Assembly: GCA_029339505.1 (NCBI GenBank)
Contig: JAQISU010000033.1
Coordinates: forward strand, 7,364,001-7,428,000
Length of the DNA stretch: 64,000 nt
Reading direction: 5' to 3'
Source of the DNA: Unio delphinus
Taxonomy: Eukaryota; Mollusca; Bivalvia; Unionida; Unionidae
Every line of letters starts with the position of its first letter. The first letter of the stretch is position 1. A program made the translations under genes and the position numbers. Shown in pieces: positions 61,562 to 64,000 of this stretch. The notes under the pieces are model-generated. The model saw nothing but the letters and a program-made list of their open reading frames with translations, had not been told where the DNA came from and ran no database searches.

Positions 61562-64000
61562 ATGAAATATTCGACAGGCCTCAATTGTGTAGCAGAACGA
61601 ATAATAGAACACTTCACAAATGCGTCCCGGGGAAATAAACTAACTGATCTAAGACGAAAAAAAATAACCGAGTGGGAGTTCACGGTAAAAGAGCATGGAG
61701 CAACAATTCAGGATATAGCCAAATTAGAAACATCATTAAGATTTCCAATATCGGTAAGAACAATCACCGGTGAAGTATTAAAAGAACCGAAATATCAATC
61801 AAAAAAAGGAAACCCCATTGAAATTATTGATCATAACGCGCACGCGTGGTCATCTGCAGTAACAATATTCCCACGGGATAGAACCGTAAAATATCTATCC
61901 CAAACCGAAGAGTTTTTTTCAGAGCAGAAATTATTTGATGCTATTTACCATTTGAGTAAAAACGATCCTGTGTCAGCGTGGCTATTTCATAGTAATTCAG
62001 ACGAGGAATGCAGATTTGATCAGTTTGTAAGGCCCAACGGAGAATTATACCGTACTGAAGAACTGCAGAATCAAATGAAACAACTAGCTAGTGAGTTTTC
62101 TGAGGACGGAGAAGAAGACGATCAATTATTAGCAAACTGTTTCACAGTACCATCCATTGCAGCGCATTTTGCTAGAAAGAAAAACGCGTGGAAACCAACA
62201 CGAAGTGAGTTTTTATCAGATGTCAAATTGTCCTGTCTTGAATACGGCCACGGCGGATTATGGAACAGAAAATACACCTCTGATTCCGTTATTTCAGTTG
62301 ATATGATTGCGTGTTATCCAGGAAGTTTTCTTGGGTATGGAGAATGCGAGAAATATTTCAAACGATTTGGACACCCTACACACGAAATGACCCGCGTTGC
62401 TATTAATGGACCACTTCCTGATTTTGATTTAACCGGATTCGCTTGTGTGGTATCATTTGAAATGGCTGAAGGACTTCATCCGTGTAGTTATCTTTGGATT
62501 GGTAAACACATGTCTGAAAAACACTGGATGCCAATAGTGTTGTTACGGTATATGCTTGATTGTAAGATGTTAAAATCATTAATTGTCAGTGAAGCAATTA
62601 TATCCTATCGGGCACAGAAATCAGTCTGGTTACCACAACCTGATCTAGAAAAAATAATTAGCGAAGAGCGAAAACTGTTTCCTGATTTTAATGAACAACA
62701 AATCATGGATTGGTCCAGACAGTTATTTGAAATCAGAAACAATGAAGCAAAAAATCTTGGACGAAGAATAATCGGTAAATTTACCCAAGGTGGCAAAGAT
62801 GATAATACGAAATATTCTTCACGATTGATTATAGACAACGCTGAATACGATTTTGTAATGGCGGATTTAACGAATAAGGGCCTATATGTCAATCGTAAGG
62901 ACGCATTTATGTCCGATGGAACCAAATTGGGTACAATTGTTACCTACAATGATGGATACCATCCGCAGTACACACATTTGAGAGCTTCTATGCTTGGTTA
63001 TGCTTCTATCAATCTGTTTTCAATGATCAATAGATTTCCTACCACCGCAGTTAGAGTTGCTACTGACTCATTTTACATAAATAGCAAAATGGCTGATTTT
63101 AAGGCTACTGGCAACGAGAAATGGGGATCATGGAGAATTAAGAAAGAAATGATTCATGATTATATTCCATCAGCAGATGTTACCATTGAAAATAATTACT
63201 TAGGAAGCAATCAGTGTTCAGAATTTTCTAGTGCACCACCGATTTCTGATCCAATCTGTAGATATAAAACAGTTTATTTAAACGGCTGTGGCGGGTCAGG
63301 AAAAACAACCCGGGTAATTGAGTTATTTCGTGGGAAAAATCCTACGGATTTCACAAAAATGATTGTGCTAACACCAACTCATAGACTTGCAAGAGAAATG
63401 ATACAGAGAGGGGTAAATGCTTGCACTTATCACAGCTTTTTCCGATGGAAGGGAGATAAATGGACTCCTGAGCGCATGGGAGAGAAATTTATTCCTGAAT
63501 TCATCATGTGGGATGAAATAGACACAGTGTCAGAAGATGTCTTAAAAATATTTCTTGAGTGGTTGTTATTGAAGAATACAAAAGTCGTCATGTGCGGTGA
63601 TCACGGCCAACCTCCACCATTTGTCGGTGCATCTCCCCATGAATGGCTAAAGGGTTTTGTAGACTATTATGAAGAAATTGATACTGATCATAGATCACTT
63701 GATCATGAATTAAAAGAATTGAAGAAACTAATTAGATTGCAACCGGATAGAATCCAGTGTGAAATAACCCGTGAAATAATTTCGGAAACTCCCATGAATG
63801 ATTTCTGGGAAATGTGGAGACCAAACGATTTAATCATTGCAAGTAGAAAAATAGTCAGGGACACACTTCAGATGAAGTTATTTGAATTGCATAAACAAAA
63901 ATTTGCAACACTTCCAGTACCGTTATGTTATAGGCCATCGGATACGCGAAAACAGAATATTGAAGTTGATATTCCAGGACAAAGTCAAAAACAGAATTTA
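61562..64000 (+). CDS. B-family DNA polymerase fused to SF1 helicase (continues past the window)
   Basis: 813 residues without a stop from ATG 61562 to the window edge. Residues about 60-110 carry KGNPIEIIDHNAHAWSSAV. Polymerase motif A is SVISVDMIACYPGSF (Asp247), motif B is KNLGRRIIGKF (about 395-410), motif C is VRVATDSFYI (Asp502). The helicase follows directly: Walker A NGCGGSGKTT (Lys581), Ia TPTHRLAREM, II IMWDEID (Asp651-Glu652), III VVMCGDHGQPPP. I did not locate exonuclease motifs, so proofreading may be lost. In element A the protein ends with an HNH-like zinc tail. It should replicate the element with its own strand-opening activity. Canonical Polinton polymerases lack this SF1 part. 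Confidence 0.9.
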   Translation, partial: MKYSTGLNCVAERIIEHFTNASRGNKLTDLRRKKITEWEFTVKEHGATIQDIAKLETSLRFPISVRTITGEVLKEPKYQSKKGNPIEIIDHNAHAWSSAVTIFPRDRTVKYLSQTEEFFSEQKLFDAIYHLSKNDPVSAWLFHSNSDEECRFDQFVRPNGELYRTEELQNQMKQLASEFSEDGEEDDQLLANCFTVPSIAAHFARKKNAWKPTRSEFLSDVKLSCLEYGHGGLWNRKYTSDSVISVDMIACYPGSFLGYGECEKYFKRFGHPTHEMTRVAINGPLPDFDLTGFACVVSFEMAEGLHPCSYLWIGKHMSEKHWMPIVLLRYMLDCKMLKSLIVSEAIISYRAQKSVWLPQPDLEKIISEERKLFPDFNEQQIMDWSRQLFEIRNNEAKNLGRRIIGKFTQGGKDDNTKYSSRLIIDNAEYDFVMADLTNKGLYVNRKDAFMSDGTKLGTIVTYNDGYHPQYTHLRASMLGYASINLFSMINRFPTTAVRVATDSFYINSKMADFKATGNEKWGSWRIKKEMIHDYIPSADVTIENNYLGSNQCSEFSSAPPISDPICRYKTVYLNGCGGSGKTTRVIELFRGKNPTDFTKMIVLTPTHRLAREMIQRGVNACTYHSFFRWKGDKWTPERMGEKFIPEFIMWDEIDTVSEDVLKIFLEWLLLKNTKVVMCGDHGQPPPFVGASPHEWLKGFVDYYEEIDTDHRSLDHELKELKKLIRLQPDRIQCEITREIISETPMNDFWEMWRPNDLIIASRKIVRDTLQMKLFELHKQKFATLPVPLCYRPSDTRKQNIEVDIPGQSQKQNL

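Larger units (their letters stand above)
52048..64000. mobile_element. Virus-like element B: intact Polinton/adintovirus-like element (right end outside the window)
   Basis: Starts with the same terminal sequence as element A (AGCAGCAGAGAGGGTGA) and continues with tightly spaced, intronless, unbroken genes. From left these are penton, 2TM, fibre-like, protease, small basic protein, MCP, two more structural-block proteins and a conserved small protein, then HNH and Cys-rich genes, all minus. After them, on the plus strand, come a basic repeat gene and the polymerase-helicase. Intactness suggests recent integration or a still-active element. From element A, the missing right part should hold the helicase C-terminus, HNH tail, integrase, PLA2, zinc ribbon, ATPase and right repeat. 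Confidence 0.88.

Overview
This is an AT-rich, intron-rich invertebrate animal chromosome segment, most likely molluscan and possibly bivalve. The grounds are long dinucleotide arrays, tRNA-type SINEs, hAT and Tigger MITEs, and a secreted or membrane protein built from Ly6/uPAR, TSP1 and Ig modules. The species assignment is an inference.

Region 1-196 is the 3' terminal exon of an unknown gene. From about 4.7 to 47.9 kb one plus-strand host gene can be followed through eleven exons. They encode a hydrophobic leader, two Ly6/uPAR-like domains (three exons each), a Pro/Thr linker, TSP1 sequence and one Ig-like domain split over two exons. Splice phases agree at every junction except one, where the 5' half of a TSP1 domain is missing. 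Introns carry microsatellites, a Tigger-type MITE (15.7-16.6 kb) and a retroelement fragment (26.1-27.1 kb).

The 22 kb last intron holds a decayed virus-like element (element A, about 28,074-46,169) with ~170 bp terminal inverted repeats. It keeps remnants of a packaging ATPase, a small zinc ribbon, a parvovirus-type phospholipase A2, an rve integrase, a B-family DNA polymerase fused to an SF1 helicase with an HNH-like tail, a conserved small protein, penton, a small basic capsid-associated protein, a double-jelly-roll major capsid protein and two further structural-block genes. A 7.2 kb TTAA-flanked DNA transposon (35,937-43,175) has split its penton gene. That transposon contains a SINE, and just outside element A another SINE contains a hAT MITE.

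Region 47.9-52 kb holds the host 3' end, a (TA)n array, and gag and protease remnants of a Ty3/gypsy-like retroelement with a SINE.

From 52,048 to beyond the window end lies a second, intact and intronless relative (element B). Its structural block runs on the minus strand: penton, 2TM protein, fibre-like protein, adenain-like protease, small basic protein, major capsid protein, and two further proteins. Next come a conserved small protein, an HNH endonuclease, a Cys-rich protein, a basic repeat protein on the plus strand, and the polymerase-helicase gene, which leaves the window still open. The hallmark set (DJR capsid, penton, adenain-type protease, and from element A the ATPase and rve integrase) places both with Polinton/Maverick-adintovirus-like elements. 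The PolB-SF1 helicase fusion, the phospholipase A2 and the hairpin-capable ends are not canonical for Polintons. Relative to the replication block, the structural block is inverted between A and B.
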